Shown here in pieces: positions 43,478-55,419 of a stretch of DNA of 64,000 nt. The stretch comes from Pseudomonadota bacterium. Lineage in GTDB: Bacteria; Pseudomonadota; Alphaproteobacteria; Acetobacterales; Acetobacteraceae. A model generated the notes under the pieces. That model ran no database searches, had not been told where the DNA came from, and saw nothing but the letters and a program-made list of their open reading frames with translations. Within the stretch, counting starts at the first letter, position 1, and each line of letters begins with the position of its first letter. The stretch lies in NCBI GenBank assembly GCA_021818505.1, contig JAKADX010000004.1, forward strand, positions 116,136 through 180,135, read 5' to 3'. The translations under genes and the position numbers were made by a program.

Positions 43478-44134
43478 TCAATGCGCGAAGATGTCCGGCG
43501 TTTCCCAACCCATCAGATCGAGTCGCGCCCGCGTCGGGAGAAAGGCAAAGCAGGCCATCGCCAGATCGAGCCGCCCTTCACGCTCCAGCAGCGCCTCCAG
43601 CCGCGCCCAGAGCGCGTGCAGGTGCAGCACGTCGGAGGCGGCATAGGCGAGTTGCTCGGCGGAGAGGTCGGGCGCGCCCCAGTCGGAGGTCTGTTGCTGC
43701 TTGGAGATCTCCACCCCCAGCAACTCGCGGCAAAGATCGCGCAGTCCGTGCCGGTCGGTGAAGGTGCGGGTCAACTTGGCCGCGATTTTCGTGCAGCGCA
43801 GCGGCGCGGCTGCAACACCCAGCGCGAGGTAAAGCATAGCCACGTCGAAGCGGGCGAAATGGAACAGCTTCAGCGTCGCCGGATCGGCGAGCAGCGCCTT
43901 GAGGTTCGGGCAGTCGGCGCCGCGGCCGCCGAGCGCCGGGGGCACGATCTGCACCAGATGCGCACTCCCGTCGCCGGCCGAAAGCTGCACCAGGCACAGC
44001 CGGTCGCGCCGCGGGTCGAGGCCCATCGTCTCGGTATCGACGGCGACCACCGGTCCGAGCGAAAGCCCGTCCGGCAAATCATGGCGGTGGAGATGCACCG
44101 CTCCGCCCGGAATGAACTGCGTGATCTCGCCCAT
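43478..44134 (-). CDS. rnd: Ribonuclease D-like 3'-5' exonuclease
   Basis: A 218-residue DEDDy exonuclease domain of the short RNase D type common in alphaproteobacteria, with no HRDC domains. Catalytic residues are D33 and E35 (AVDTETMGLD), the Asp in LFHFARFDVAML, and the Tyr/Asp pair in QLAYAASDVLHL. It would trim RNA 3' ends, classically tRNA precursors. The only good ATG (44134) lies five bases after the encoded CCA end of tRNA-Leu on the same strand, with no Shine-Dalgarno, so its mRNA may be produced by tRNA 3' processing (see findings). Confidence 0.9.
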   Translation of the reverse strand: MGEITQFIPGGAVHLHRHDLPDGLSLGPVVAVDTETMGLDPRRDRLCLVQLSAGDGSAHLVQIVPPALGGRGADCPNLKALLADPATLKLFHFARFDVAMLYLALGVAAAPLRCTKIAAKLTRTFTDRHGLRDLCRELLGVEISKQQQTSDWGAPDLSAEQLAYAASDVLHLHALWARLEALLEREGRLDLAMACFAFLPTRARLDLMGWETPDIFAH

Positions 44135-44139
44135 CAAGC

Positions 44140-44226
44140 TGGTGCCCAGGAGAAGACTCGAACTTCCACGACCTTGCGGCCACAGGTACCTGAAACCTGC
44201 GCGTCTACCAATTCCGCCACCTGGGC
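44140..44226 (-). tRNA. tRNA-Leu (CAG)
   Basis: Read on the minus strand, an 87-base class II tRNA. The acceptor stem is GCCCAGG/CCTGGGC, the D arm is TGGCGGAATTGGTAGACGCG, and the anticodon stem-loop is CAGGT-TTCAGGT-ACCTG with anticodon CAG. A long variable arm (GTGGCCGCAAGGTCGTG) and T arm GAAGTTCGAGTCTTC follow, with discriminator A and encoded CCA (plus-strand TGG at 44140-44142). It lies directly upstream of rnd on the same strand. Confidence 0.97.
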
Positions 44227-44338
44227 AGGGGTCCGAGCGGAGGCCGGCGATGTAGCGAGGGGGCCGCCCGGCGTCAACTGGCCTTGAGAGGGGACGGGGC
44301 TGCGCATATCAAGCCGTCGATCCTTGCAGGAGCAGGCG

Positions 44339-45292
44339 ATGGCGACGCGCAGCGTGGCGACGGTGTTCGGCGGTTCGGGCTTCATCGGCCGCCATGTGGT
44401 CAAGCGGCTGGCCGAGGCCGGCCATATCGTGCGCGTCGCCGCGCGCGATACCGAGCGGGCGCGCCAGCTCACCCCGATGGGCGCAGTGGGACAGATCGTG
44501 CCGCTCTATGCCAGCGTGACCGACCGGGCGCTGATCGAGCGGGCGGTGGAGGGCGCCGAGTGGGTCGTCAATCTGGTCGGCATCCTCGCCGAGCGGCGGC
44601 CCGGCGATTTCCAGCGCATCCACGCGGAAGGGCCGGGGCTGATCGGCGCGGCGTCAGCTGCGGCGGGCGTCGCGCGACTGGTGCATCTCTCGGCGATCGG
44701 CGCCGACCCCGACTCGCGGAGCCTGTATGCGCGCAGCAAGGGGCAGGGCGAGCAGGCGCTGCGCAGCGCGTTCCCCGCCGCCACGATCCTGCGTCCCTCG
44801 GTGGTGTTCGGGCCGGAGGACAACTTCTTCAACCGCTTCGGCGCGCTGGCGGCAATGTCGCCGGTGATGCCGGTGATCGCCGGGGCGACCCGGATGCAGC
44901 CGGTCTTTGTCGGTGACGTGGCCGACGCGGTGATGGCCGCCCTGCGCCGCCCCGACGCCGCCGGCCGCACTTACGAACTGGGCGGGCCCGTGGTGCTGGC
45001 CTTCCGCGACATCCTGGCCTGGATCCTCGGCCAGACCGGCCGCCGCCGGCCGCTGGTGAGGGTGCCGATGGGCCTTGCTCGTTTGCAGGCGGCGGTACTG
45101 GAGCGGCTGCCGGGGCGGTTGCTGACGCGCGACCAGTTGTTGCTGCTGCAGCGCGACAATGTCGTGGCCCCCGACGCGCTGACCCTGCGCGACCTCGGGG
45201 TGACGCCGACGCCGGTCGATCTGGTGGTGCCCCAATACCTGCAACGCTTCCGCCGTGGTGGCACGCGGCGGGAGGAGTATGTGGTGCTTTAG
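44339..45292 (+). CDS. Complex I NDUFA9-subunit-family atypical SDR protein
   Basis: A 317-residue atypical short-chain dehydrogenase like the accessory NDUFA9 subunit of complex I. The nucleotide motif is VFGGSGFIGRHVVKRL, followed by NLVGILAERRPGDFQRIHAEGP, ARLVHLSAIGADPDSRS and YARSKGQGEQAL (the YxxxK equivalent). RPSVVFGPEDNFFNRF is a family hallmark. It is found in many alphaproteobacteria, where its role may be structural or in quinone biosynthesis. The ATG at 44339 has AGGAG eight bases upstream. Encoded alone, not near other complex I genes. Confidence 0.9.
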   Translation: MATRSVATVFGGSGFIGRHVVKRLAEAGHIVRVAARDTERARQLTPMGAVGQIVPLYASVTDRALIERAVEGAEWVVNLVGILAERRPGDFQRIHAEGPGLIGAASAAAGVARLVHLSAIGADPDSRSLYARSKGQGEQALRSAFPAATILRPSVVFGPEDNFFNRFGALAAMSPVMPVIAGATRMQPVFVGDVADAVMAALRRPDAAGRTYELGGPVVLAFRDILAWILGQTGRRRPLVRVPMGLARLQAAVLERLPGRLLTRDQLLLLQRDNVVAPDALTLRDLGVTPTPVDLVVPQYLQRFRRGGTRREEYVVL

Positions 45293-45455
45293 GTCCGATA
45301 TGGTCCTATAACTCCGGGCGTGGCGCATAGCAGACTTGCGAATCAACGAATCGGGCAAAATATAGGGCAGACGTGCTGCCGTAACTCCGAAAATCCCCTC
45401 GCAAGGGCACCTTTCCTGCCCTATACGGCACGTAATGTTGACCGGAGGGGTGGCC
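45293..45455 (+). promoter_or_regulatory. gltDB upstream region with crossing inverted repeats
   Basis: AT-richer 163 bases before gltD. It holds a perfect inverted repeat TATAGGGCAG (45361-45370) / CTGCCCTATA (45416-45425). A second pair, ACGTGC (45371-45376) / GCACGT (45428-45433), crosses the first, the arrangement of an H-type pseudoknot if transcribed. A small hairpin CCCT/AGGG lies between (45396-45407). A direct repeat TAACTCCG occurs at 45309-45316 and 45382-45389. The CCTATA motif also occurs at 45305-45310. It may be regulator sites on DNA or a structured leader; both readings are inference. Confidence 0.45.
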
Positions 45456-46892
45456 ATGCCCGAGCGGATGCTGCAATTCGTCCGTCTGCCGCAGCAGACG
45501 CCGGACAAGCGTGACCCGGCCGCGCGGCGCGCCGACTTCCGCGAGATCTACGCCGACTTCCAGCCCGCCCGCGCCGCCGCGCAGGCCAGCCGCTGCAGCC
45601 AGTGCGGCGTGCCGTTCTGCCAGGTGCATTGCCCGCTCCATAACAACATCCCCGACTGGCTGAAGCTGACCGCCGAAGGCCGGCTGGAGGAGGCGTACGA
45701 GCTTGCCTCCGCCACCAACAGCTTCCCCGAGATCTGTGGCCGCATTTGCCCGCAGGACCGGCTGTGCGAGGGCAACTGCGTCATCGAAAAGGGCTATGAC
45801 AGCGTCACCATCGGCGCGGTCGAACGCTACATTACTGATACCGCATTCGACCGCGGCTGGGTAAGGGCTGTCGCACCGCGCGCGGAGAACGGGCTTTCCG
45901 TCGGCATCATCGGCGCCGGGCCGGCCGGGCTGGCGGCGGCCGAGCAACTGCGCCGGCTCGGCTATGCGGTGCACGTCTATGACCGTTACGACCGCGTCGG
46001 CGGGTTGCTGATCTATGGCATTCCCGGCTTCAAGCTGGAGAAGCACATCGTCCAGCGCCGCCACGACCTGCTGGCGGCGGCGGGCGTGCAGTTCCATCTC
46101 GGCGCCGAGGTCGGGCCGGACCTGCCGTTCGGTGAGCTGCGCGCGCGTCACGATGCGCTGCTGATTGCGACCGGCGTCTATAAGGCGCGCGACATCGGCG
46201 GGCCGGGCGTGGGTCTGCCGGGGATCGTGCCCGCGCTCGACTATCTCACCGCCTCGAACCGCCAGGGACTCGGCGACACCGTCCCCGATTTCGCCTCCGG
46301 CATGCTCGATGCCGCCGGCAAGAACGTGGTGGTGATCGGCGGCGGCGACACCGCGATGGATTGCGTGCGCACCGCCGTCCGCCAGGGTGCGGCCAGCGTG
46401 AAATGCCTCTATCGCCGCGACCGCGCGAACATGCCGGGCTCCATGCGCGAGGTGAAGAACGCCGAGGAAGAGGGCGTGGAGTTTGTCTGGCTCTCGGCCC
46501 CCGAGGCATTTCTCGGCGACGACTGTGTCGCCGCGGTGCGCGCCGTGCGGATGCGGCTCGGGCTGCCGGATGCCAGCGGTCGGCAGACGGTCGAGCCGGT
46601 CGAGGGCAGTCATTTCACTCTGCCTGCCGATCTGGTCATCAAGGCGCTCGGCTTCGACCCCGAGGACCTGCCCGGTGCGTTCGGCGTACCCGATCTGGCG
46701 CTGACGCGCTGGGGCACGCTGAAGACCGATCATCGAACCTTCATGACCAGCCTGCCCGGCGTGTTCGCCGCCGGCGACATCGTGCGCGGCGCCTCGCTCG
46801 TTGTCTGGGCGATCCGCGACGGGCGCGACGCCGCCGCGCAGATGCACGCCTGGGTGCGCCAGAACGCCGCCGTCGCCATCGCCGCGGAGTGA
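45456..46892 (+). CDS. gltD: Glutamate synthase (NADPH) small subunit
   Basis: A 478-residue flavoprotein that passes electrons from NADPH to the large subunit. The N-terminal Fe-S part has C47-x2-C50-x4-C55-x3-C59 (RCSQCGVPFCQVHCP) and C94-x3-C98-x5-C104-x3-C108. FAD binding is VGIIGAGPAGLAAAEQL and NADPH binding VVVIGGGDTAMDC. GVFAAGDIVRGASLVVWAIRDGRDAA ends the FAD domain. The ATG at 45456 has GGAGGGG upstream; the earlier in-frame ATG at 45435 lies before that site. gltB follows by five bases, an order (gltD first) that differs from E. coli gltBD. Confidence 0.96.
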   Translation: MPERMLQFVRLPQQTPDKRDPAARRADFREIYADFQPARAAAQASRCSQCGVPFCQVHCPLHNNIPDWLKLTAEGRLEEAYELASATNSFPEICGRICPQDRLCEGNCVIEKGYDSVTIGAVERYITDTAFDRGWVRAVAPRAENGLSVGIIGAGPAGLAAAEQLRRLGYAVHVYDRYDRVGGLLIYGIPGFKLEKHIVQRRHDLLAAAGVQFHLGAEVGPDLPFGELRARHDALLIATGVYKARDIGGPGVGLPGIVPALDYLTASNRQGLGDTVPDFASGMLDAAGKNVVVIGGGDTAMDCVRTAVRQGAASVKCLYRRDRANMPGSMREVKNAEEEGVEFVWLSAPEAFLGDDCVAAVRAVRMRLGLPDASGRQTVEPVEGSHFTLPADLVIKALGFDPEDLPGAFGVPDLALTRWGTLKTDHRTFMTSLPGVFAAGDIVRGASLVVWAIRDGRDAAAQMHAWVRQNAAVAIAAE

Positions 46893-46897
46893 CGCAG

Positions 46898-51418
<4,521 letters not shown>

Positions 51419-51432
51419 AACCCTGATCCCGA

Positions 51433-51456
51433 CCCTCTCCCGCGCGCCGGAGAGGG
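51433..51456. repeat. Short relative of the CCCTCTCCC palindrome, possible gltB terminator
   Basis: Stem CCCTCTCC (51433-51440) / GGAGAGGG (51449-51456) with an eight-base loop, just after gltB. The left part (CCCTCTCCCGC) is identical to the arm of the longer repeat after valS, so it is probably a degenerate copy of the same dispersed element. Confidence 0.6.
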
Positions 51457-51514
51457 ACAAGGGGAAAGGCCGGGCGGTTGGCGGGCGGCGTCGCGGGTGC
51501 CATAACGGCGGGCG

Positions 51515-52183
51515 ATGCGATTCCTCTACCACCTGCCCCTCTCGCCCTATTGCCGCAAGGTCCGTCTCGTGCTGGCGGAGAAGCGGCTGCCGTTCGAACT
51601 GAAGGTCGAGCGGGTGTGGGAGCGACGCGCCGAATATCTCGAACTCAACCCGGCCGCGGCAGTGCCGACGCTGGTGGAGGACAACGGCCTCGCCATCCCG
51701 GATTCGGGAGTGATCTGCGAGTATCTCGATGAGGCCTATCCCGACAGCACGCTGATCGGCACGACGCTGGGTGAGCGGGTCGAGGTGCGGCGCGTGGTCG
51801 CCTGGTTCGACGATAAGTTCGACCGGGAGGTGACGCGCAAGCTGAACGGCGAGAAGTACTTCAAGCGCATCTCCCAGATCGGCCACCCGGACGCCGCCGC
51901 GCTGCGCGCCGGCTATGCCAATCTGCGCGAGCATTTGCAGTATCTCGGCTGGCTGGCCGAGACGCGCAAATGGCTGGCGGGCAGCACGCTGTCGCTGGCG
52001 GATCTGACCGCGGCGGCGCATCTGTCGGTGCTCGACTACCAGGGCGACGTGGACTGGTCGGCGAGTCCCGCCGCGCGCGACTGGTATGCGCGCATCAAGT
52101 CGCGCCCGAGCTTTCGCCCACTGCTGAGCGACCGCGTGGCCGGCTTCACGCCGCCGGAGCATTACGCCGACCTGGATTTTTAG
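51515..52183 (+). CDS. Glutathione S-transferase family protein
   Basis: A 222-residue two-domain GST. The thioredoxin-like N-terminal domain has FLYHLPLSPYCRKVRLVLAEKRLPFEL with a possible catalytic Ser or Tyr near the N-terminus, and the glutathione-binding VPTLVEDNGLAIPDSGVICEYLDE (Pro-Thr-Leu and the Asp-Ser pair). The all-helical C-terminal domain contains LAGSTLSLADLTAAAHLSVLDY (N-capping motif). Cytosolic; substrate unknown. Converges on the hypothetical gene to its right. Confidence 0.93.
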   Translation: MRFLYHLPLSPYCRKVRLVLAEKRLPFELKVERVWERRAEYLELNPAAAVPTLVEDNGLAIPDSGVICEYLDEAYPDSTLIGTTLGERVEVRRVVAWFDDKFDREVTRKLNGEKYFKRISQIGHPDAAALRAGYANLREHLQYLGWLAETRKWLAGSTLSLADLTAAAHLSVLDYQGDVDWSASPAARDWYARIKSRPSFRPLLSDRVAGFTPPEHYADLDF

Positions 52184-52232
52184 GGATCGTTCCTTAGTCG
52201 GAACGATTGTGGCGCGCGTTCGCGCCGGGTGC

Positions 52233-52805
52233 TCAGGCCCGATTTGGCGGGGTGGGGATCGCGGGCGGGGCGAGCGGGGGCGGCCGGTCGGGTGGCTCGT
52301 GCGGCGTGGCTGGCGGCGCGGTGCGCGGCTCGGCGCGGGGCGGTGCCGCCCGCGGGGCGGGTGGCGGGGCGCGAAGGCCGGGCGGCGGGCGGATGCCGAG
52401 CATCCGGCACAGGGGCCGCAGGATGCGGCCCGCCTGCGGGGCGGCGGCGATCAGCGCCGCCATCTCCGGCTCGGCCAGCAGGTATTGAAGCTGGGAGGCG
52501 CCGCCGGCCGTCTGCGGCACCTGCCGGATCAGCCAGGCGAAGCCGCGCGGCGTGCGCGGCGTCCGGTCGGGCCGGCAGGGCCGGGCGCGGCGGATGCGGG
52601 CGCGCGGGGCAGGGCGCGGGCCGGTCTGGATGCGCCCGGCGAGGCGGGTGAAGCGGGTCGACATCCGCCGCAGCCGTCGCCAGATCAGGATGATGAACGG
52701 CCCCGCCCACCCGCGCCCGGCGCCGTGCGCGGCGACGGCGCGGCACAACTCCGCGATGATGAGGGCGAAGCGGTCGGCCGGGGCGAGGGGAGCGGCTTGC
52801 GTCAC
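52233..52805 (-). CDS. Conserved-looking hypothetical protein with proline-rich tail
   Basis: About 190 residues, start GTG at 52805 (no clear ribosome site, so the start is uncertain; an internal ATG gives MSTRFTRLAG). The N-terminal half is helical and strongly basic. A central segment GFAWLIRQVPQTAGGASQLQYLLAEPEMAALIAAAPQAGRILRPLCRMLGI looks folded and conserved, and the C-terminal 50 residues are Pro/Ala-rich and disordered. No known domain. The central segment feels familiar from Acetobacteraceae proteins of unknown role. A GTGT/ACAC palindrome (CGTTGTGTTAGTTACACTG read on the minus strand) overlaps its promoter area near 52810-52830. Confidence 0.65.
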   Translation of the reverse strand: MTQAAPLAPADRFALIIAELCRAVAAHGAGRGWAGPFIILIWRRLRRMSTRFTRLAGRIQTGPRPAPRARIRRARPCRPDRTPRTPRGFAWLIRQVPQTAGGASQLQYLLAEPEMAALIAAAPQAGRILRPLCRMLGIRPPPGLRAPPPAPRAAPPRAEPRTAPPATPHEPPDRPPPLAPPAIPTPPNRA

Positions 52806-53257
52806 GACAGTGTAACTAACACAACGATACGGGCCGGGCAAGCGCGATCTTTGCCTTCCCAGGCGGCCGTGGCGATGACGGTGGGGCGTGCGACGCAGGG
52901 TCCGATGCGTGCGGTCACGCCTGCTTGCCATGGGGCTCGCTCCGGCGCGGCGCTGGGTTTCATTGGATCCGGAACGCCAGGGAGAACGAAATCTCTGTAG
53001 TTGATCTCTTGTCATATTTCACTACCATGGCGCGAGAGTGAATTGAAATTGTGATGTCGCTCGCTCGAGTCTTGATTTAGATCAGTGTCGTTATAGCAAT
53101 ACAGATAGATACATCATGATGAGCCACGCAATTGACCGTGGATGAAGCAACACGGTCCTGAGATCAGCGTACCGATCAGACTGCACGTGCCGCGTGGATT
53201 GCGTGCATAAGTAAGAAGCCGATCTAACGCACAGTCAGACAACAAATGAGGTGCCAG
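52806..53257. other. AT-richer intergenic region before the OmpA-domain gene
   Basis: The 450 bases between the divergent hypothetical and OmpA-domain genes hold no supported gene. From about 52980 to 53245 base composition drops visibly toward AT compared with the rest of the window, with TTGATTTAGATCAGTGTCG and TTATAGCAATAC stretches that could form promoters. An antisense frame runs through here into the OmpA gene but has no ribosome site. The change in composition suggests recently acquired DNA. Confidence 0.5.
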
Positions 53258-54034
53258 GTGGCGCAAAAACAGATGACGAAAGTGTGTGTGATTGCGGCGG
53301 CCATTGGTCTTATGGCTGTGCCTCAGCTCACGAGCGCGCAGACACCCGCGCCGGCGGCTAACGCCACTCGCATTTATTTCCCGACCGACAGCAGCACGCT
53401 GAATGCCGCAGACGAGGATGCGGTACGCGCTGTGGCCGAGCGCATGCGCGCCGACCCGGGGCTGATGGCCACGGTGATCGGCAAGACCGACACGGTCGGC
53501 CCGGCGGACTACAATGAAAAACTCTCCCAGCGGCGCGCGCAGGCAGTCGCCGATGCTCTGGTAACGGCCAACAAAGTGCCCGAAGATCGGGTGAAGGTGC
53601 AGTGGACGGGCGAGAACCAGCCGAATGTGCCGACCGGGCCAGACAAGGCGGAGCCGGCGAACCGGGCGGCCGACATCATTCTCGCTCAGGGCGCGACCGG
53701 TCAGCCGGTTGCCAGGATGCCGGAGAGCGGGCCGCAGGTCCGGCAGTTTTGCGTCGTCGTGCATATCTCACTCGCCAACCTGACGTATCTGCCGCCCGGT
53801 TCGTCGGTCAGCGATTGCGCATCGATGGCACAGGCCCTTGAACAACAGCCGCCGCACCTTGTGCCCGGCGCCACATACGAACTTGGCTGCCAGGTCGGGG
53901 ACCAGTTCATGTTCACGGCCCCAAGGGCCTGGTCCAACCGCCAGGTCGCCGCCGAAGACTGGCTGAAGCAGAAGCCCGATGTCGGCGAGACCAACGCCAT
54001 GAAGTGTGCCGATGCCTGGCATGGGTCGCATTAA
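53258..54034 (+). CDS. OmpA-domain envelope protein with Cys-containing C-terminal part
   Basis: About 258 residues with a signal peptide (TKVCVIAAAIGLMAVPQLTSA). An OmpA_C-like peptidoglycan-binding domain follows at about residues 35-140: IYFPTDSSTLNAADEDAVRAVAERM, VIGKTDTVGPADYNEKLSQRRAQAVADAL and GENQPNVP, with the Asp and Arg that bind diaminopimelate in place. A C-terminal part of about 100 residues with several Cys (QFCVVVHISL, SDCASM, ELGCQVGD, MKCADAW) has no family I know. GTG at 53258 has GAGG upstream; ATG at 53246 or 53273 are alternatives. Composition is AT-richer than neighbours. Confidence 0.75.
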   Translation: MAQKQMTKVCVIAAAIGLMAVPQLTSAQTPAPAANATRIYFPTDSSTLNAADEDAVRAVAERMRADPGLMATVIGKTDTVGPADYNEKLSQRRAQAVADALVTANKVPEDRVKVQWTGENQPNVPTGPDKAEPANRAADIILAQGATGQPVARMPESGPQVRQFCVVVHISLANLTYLPPGSSVSDCASMAQALEQQPPHLVPGATYELGCQVGDQFMFTAPRAWSNRQVAAEDWLKQKPDVGETNAMKCADAWHGSH

Positions 54035-54090
54035 ATCGCCGCCCGAACGTCCAAAGCCGCGCGGGGCTTCCCGGCGCGGATGAGGTAAGG

Positions 54091-54132
54091 CTTCCCGTGC
54101 CTGCCGGCCTTCTGCCGGGCAGGCACGGGAAG
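54091..54132. terminator. Large hairpin after the OmpA-domain gene
   Basis: Arms CTTCCCGTGCCTGCC-GG (from 54091) and CCGGGCAGGCACGGGAAG (to 54132) pair over about 17 bp with one bulged base and a five- to seven-base loop. It follows the OmpA-domain stop by 56 bases and probably terminates it. It also marks the left edge of the truncated oxidoreductase remnant. Confidence 0.7.
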
Positions 54133-54152
54133 AACCCACTCTGACGTCCACG

Positions 54153-54659
54153 GTGCGTGAGATGGGCGCGACGCCGATCGACTACCGGCGCGAGGATTTC
54201 ACGCGCGTGCTGCCGGGCGGGTTCGACGTCGTGTTTGATGGCGTCGGCGAGCACGGGTTCCGCCGCGCGTTCGCGGCGGTGAAGCGTGGCGGGCTGCTCT
54301 GCGCCTACGGTTACTCGGCGGGCGTGCAGGCGCGGCGAAGCATGGCGACCATGCTGACGTGGATCGCGCGCCTGTATCTGTGGGGGGCGTTGCCGGGCGG
54401 CCGACGCGCCCGCTTCTACTCGATCAACGCGATGCGGGCGCGCCATCCCGCGTGGTTCCGCGAGGACCTGGAGCGGCTGTTCGCGCTGCTGGCCGCCGGG
54501 GCCATCCGGCCGCGCGTCGCCGAGCGGATTTCCTTCGATGACGTCGCCGAGGCGCATCGCCGCCTCGAAGCCGGCGGGCTGGAGGGCAAGCTCGTCCTGT
54601 GCCCGGACCTGCCGTCGCGCGGCGATGCAGGCAAGCAGAGTCGCGGGGGCGGTGCGTAG
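54153..54659 (+). pseudogene. 5'-truncated quinone oxidoreductase/zinc-binding dehydrogenase remnant
   Basis: The frame encodes only the C-terminal half of an MDR-family oxidoreductase: VREMGATPIDYRREDF, then GGFDVVFDGVGEHGFRRAFAAVKRGG and the end FDDVAEAHRRLEAGGLEGKLVL. The whole GroES-like catalytic domain and the nucleotide-binding loop are missing, about 150-180 residues. The frame is open upstream into the hairpin at 54091-54132 but carries no recognisable dehydrogenase sequence there. It is most simply a gene broken by insertion or deletion at about position 54140. Confidence 0.8.
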
Positions 54660-54993
54660 GTTTCTATCGTGGGGAGGATTCGGCGTTCCGGCTGTCTCGA
54701 AAGCGATCAACGAACGTGGCGTCCGCCGCCGGCCTGGGCAAGGGCGATCTTCCGCCCGCCCCGGGCGGCCGAGGCATGACACTTCGGCAGAGTCAGGCCC
54801 GGCGGCAGCTTCGCGTCGGTGCAGCATGCATCGCCCAACCTGGGCTGTGTTAGGTATTCCGCGTTCCCCAGGTTGGCCCTGACCTGAGCCCTCATCCGGT
54901 TTCCTCAGAGCACAACCAAATGCCACCGAAGCTGCACTTTTCTTTGGGGGGAGCGCGCTTTCCGCCCTGGCCCCTTGCGCCCCGCCCCTGCCG
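54660..54993. other. Intergenic stretch without a supported gene
   Basis: Between the remnant and the DUF488 gene I find no convincing coding frame. It contains a perfect 10-bp inverted repeat CCAACCTGGG (54835-54844) / CCCAGGTTGG (54867-54876) with a 22-base loop, which may be a hairpin or the trace of a mobile element; no transposase frame is seen. Confidence 0.4.
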
Positions 54994-55419
54994 CTACGGC
55001 ATCAGATGCGTCGCCTTCACCCCAAGCATCTCCGCCACGATGCTGCGGTGGCATTGCGCTGGGTCGCGTTCGAAGCACAGCAGGCAGACCGGCTCCTCCG
55101 CCGCCAGCGCGGCGGCGCGGGCGAGGTCGGCCTGGGCTTCGGGGTCTTCCATGTGAGCGCGGAAGATGCGGTGCATGATCTCCGGGTGGCCGTGGCGGGC
55201 GGCGTCGCGGCCGGGTTTGGGGGTGCCGAGGGCGCGCAGATGCGTGTAGCGCATCCCGGCGGCTTCGACCGAGGCACAGAGTAGGGTTTTCGAGAATCCG
55301 GGCTTGCGCGACTGCGGCACGGCGCGCACGTCGATCAGGTGCTTCACGCCGGCTTCGCGCAGAGCGGCGAGGACGGCGTCCTGCGTGCTCTGCTCGTAGC
55401 CGATGGTGAACAGCGTCAT
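54994..55419 (-). CDS. DUF488 domain protein
   Basis: A 141-residue protein of the DUF488 family. Hallmarks are LFTIGYEQSTQDAVLAALREAGVKHLIDVRAVPQSRKPGFSK at the N-terminus and LLCFERDPAQCHRSIVAEML near the end, with the Cys-His-Arg signature. Function unknown; the DVR and CHR motifs suggest an enzyme. Its ATG overlaps the nudC stop (ATGA), so it is co-translated with nudC. Confidence 0.9.
   Translation of the reverse strand: MTLFTIGYEQSTQDAVLAALREAGVKHLIDVRAVPQSRKPGFSKTLLCASVEAAGMRYTHLRALGTPKPGRDAARHGHPEIMHRIFRAHMEDPEAQADLARAAALAAEEPVCLLCFERDPAQCHRSIVAEMLGVKATHLMP

Noticed and set aside
53114..53764. 216-codon minus-strand frame overlapping the OmpA-domain gene
   Set aside because: The plus strand carries a signal peptide and an OmpA_C domain; the antisense frame has no ribosome site or domain.
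54660..54993. Possible insertion-sequence end from the CCAACCTGGG/CCCAGGTTGG repeat
   Set aside because: Only a 10-bp hairpin-like repeat with a 22-base loop; no transposase, no second end and no target duplication.
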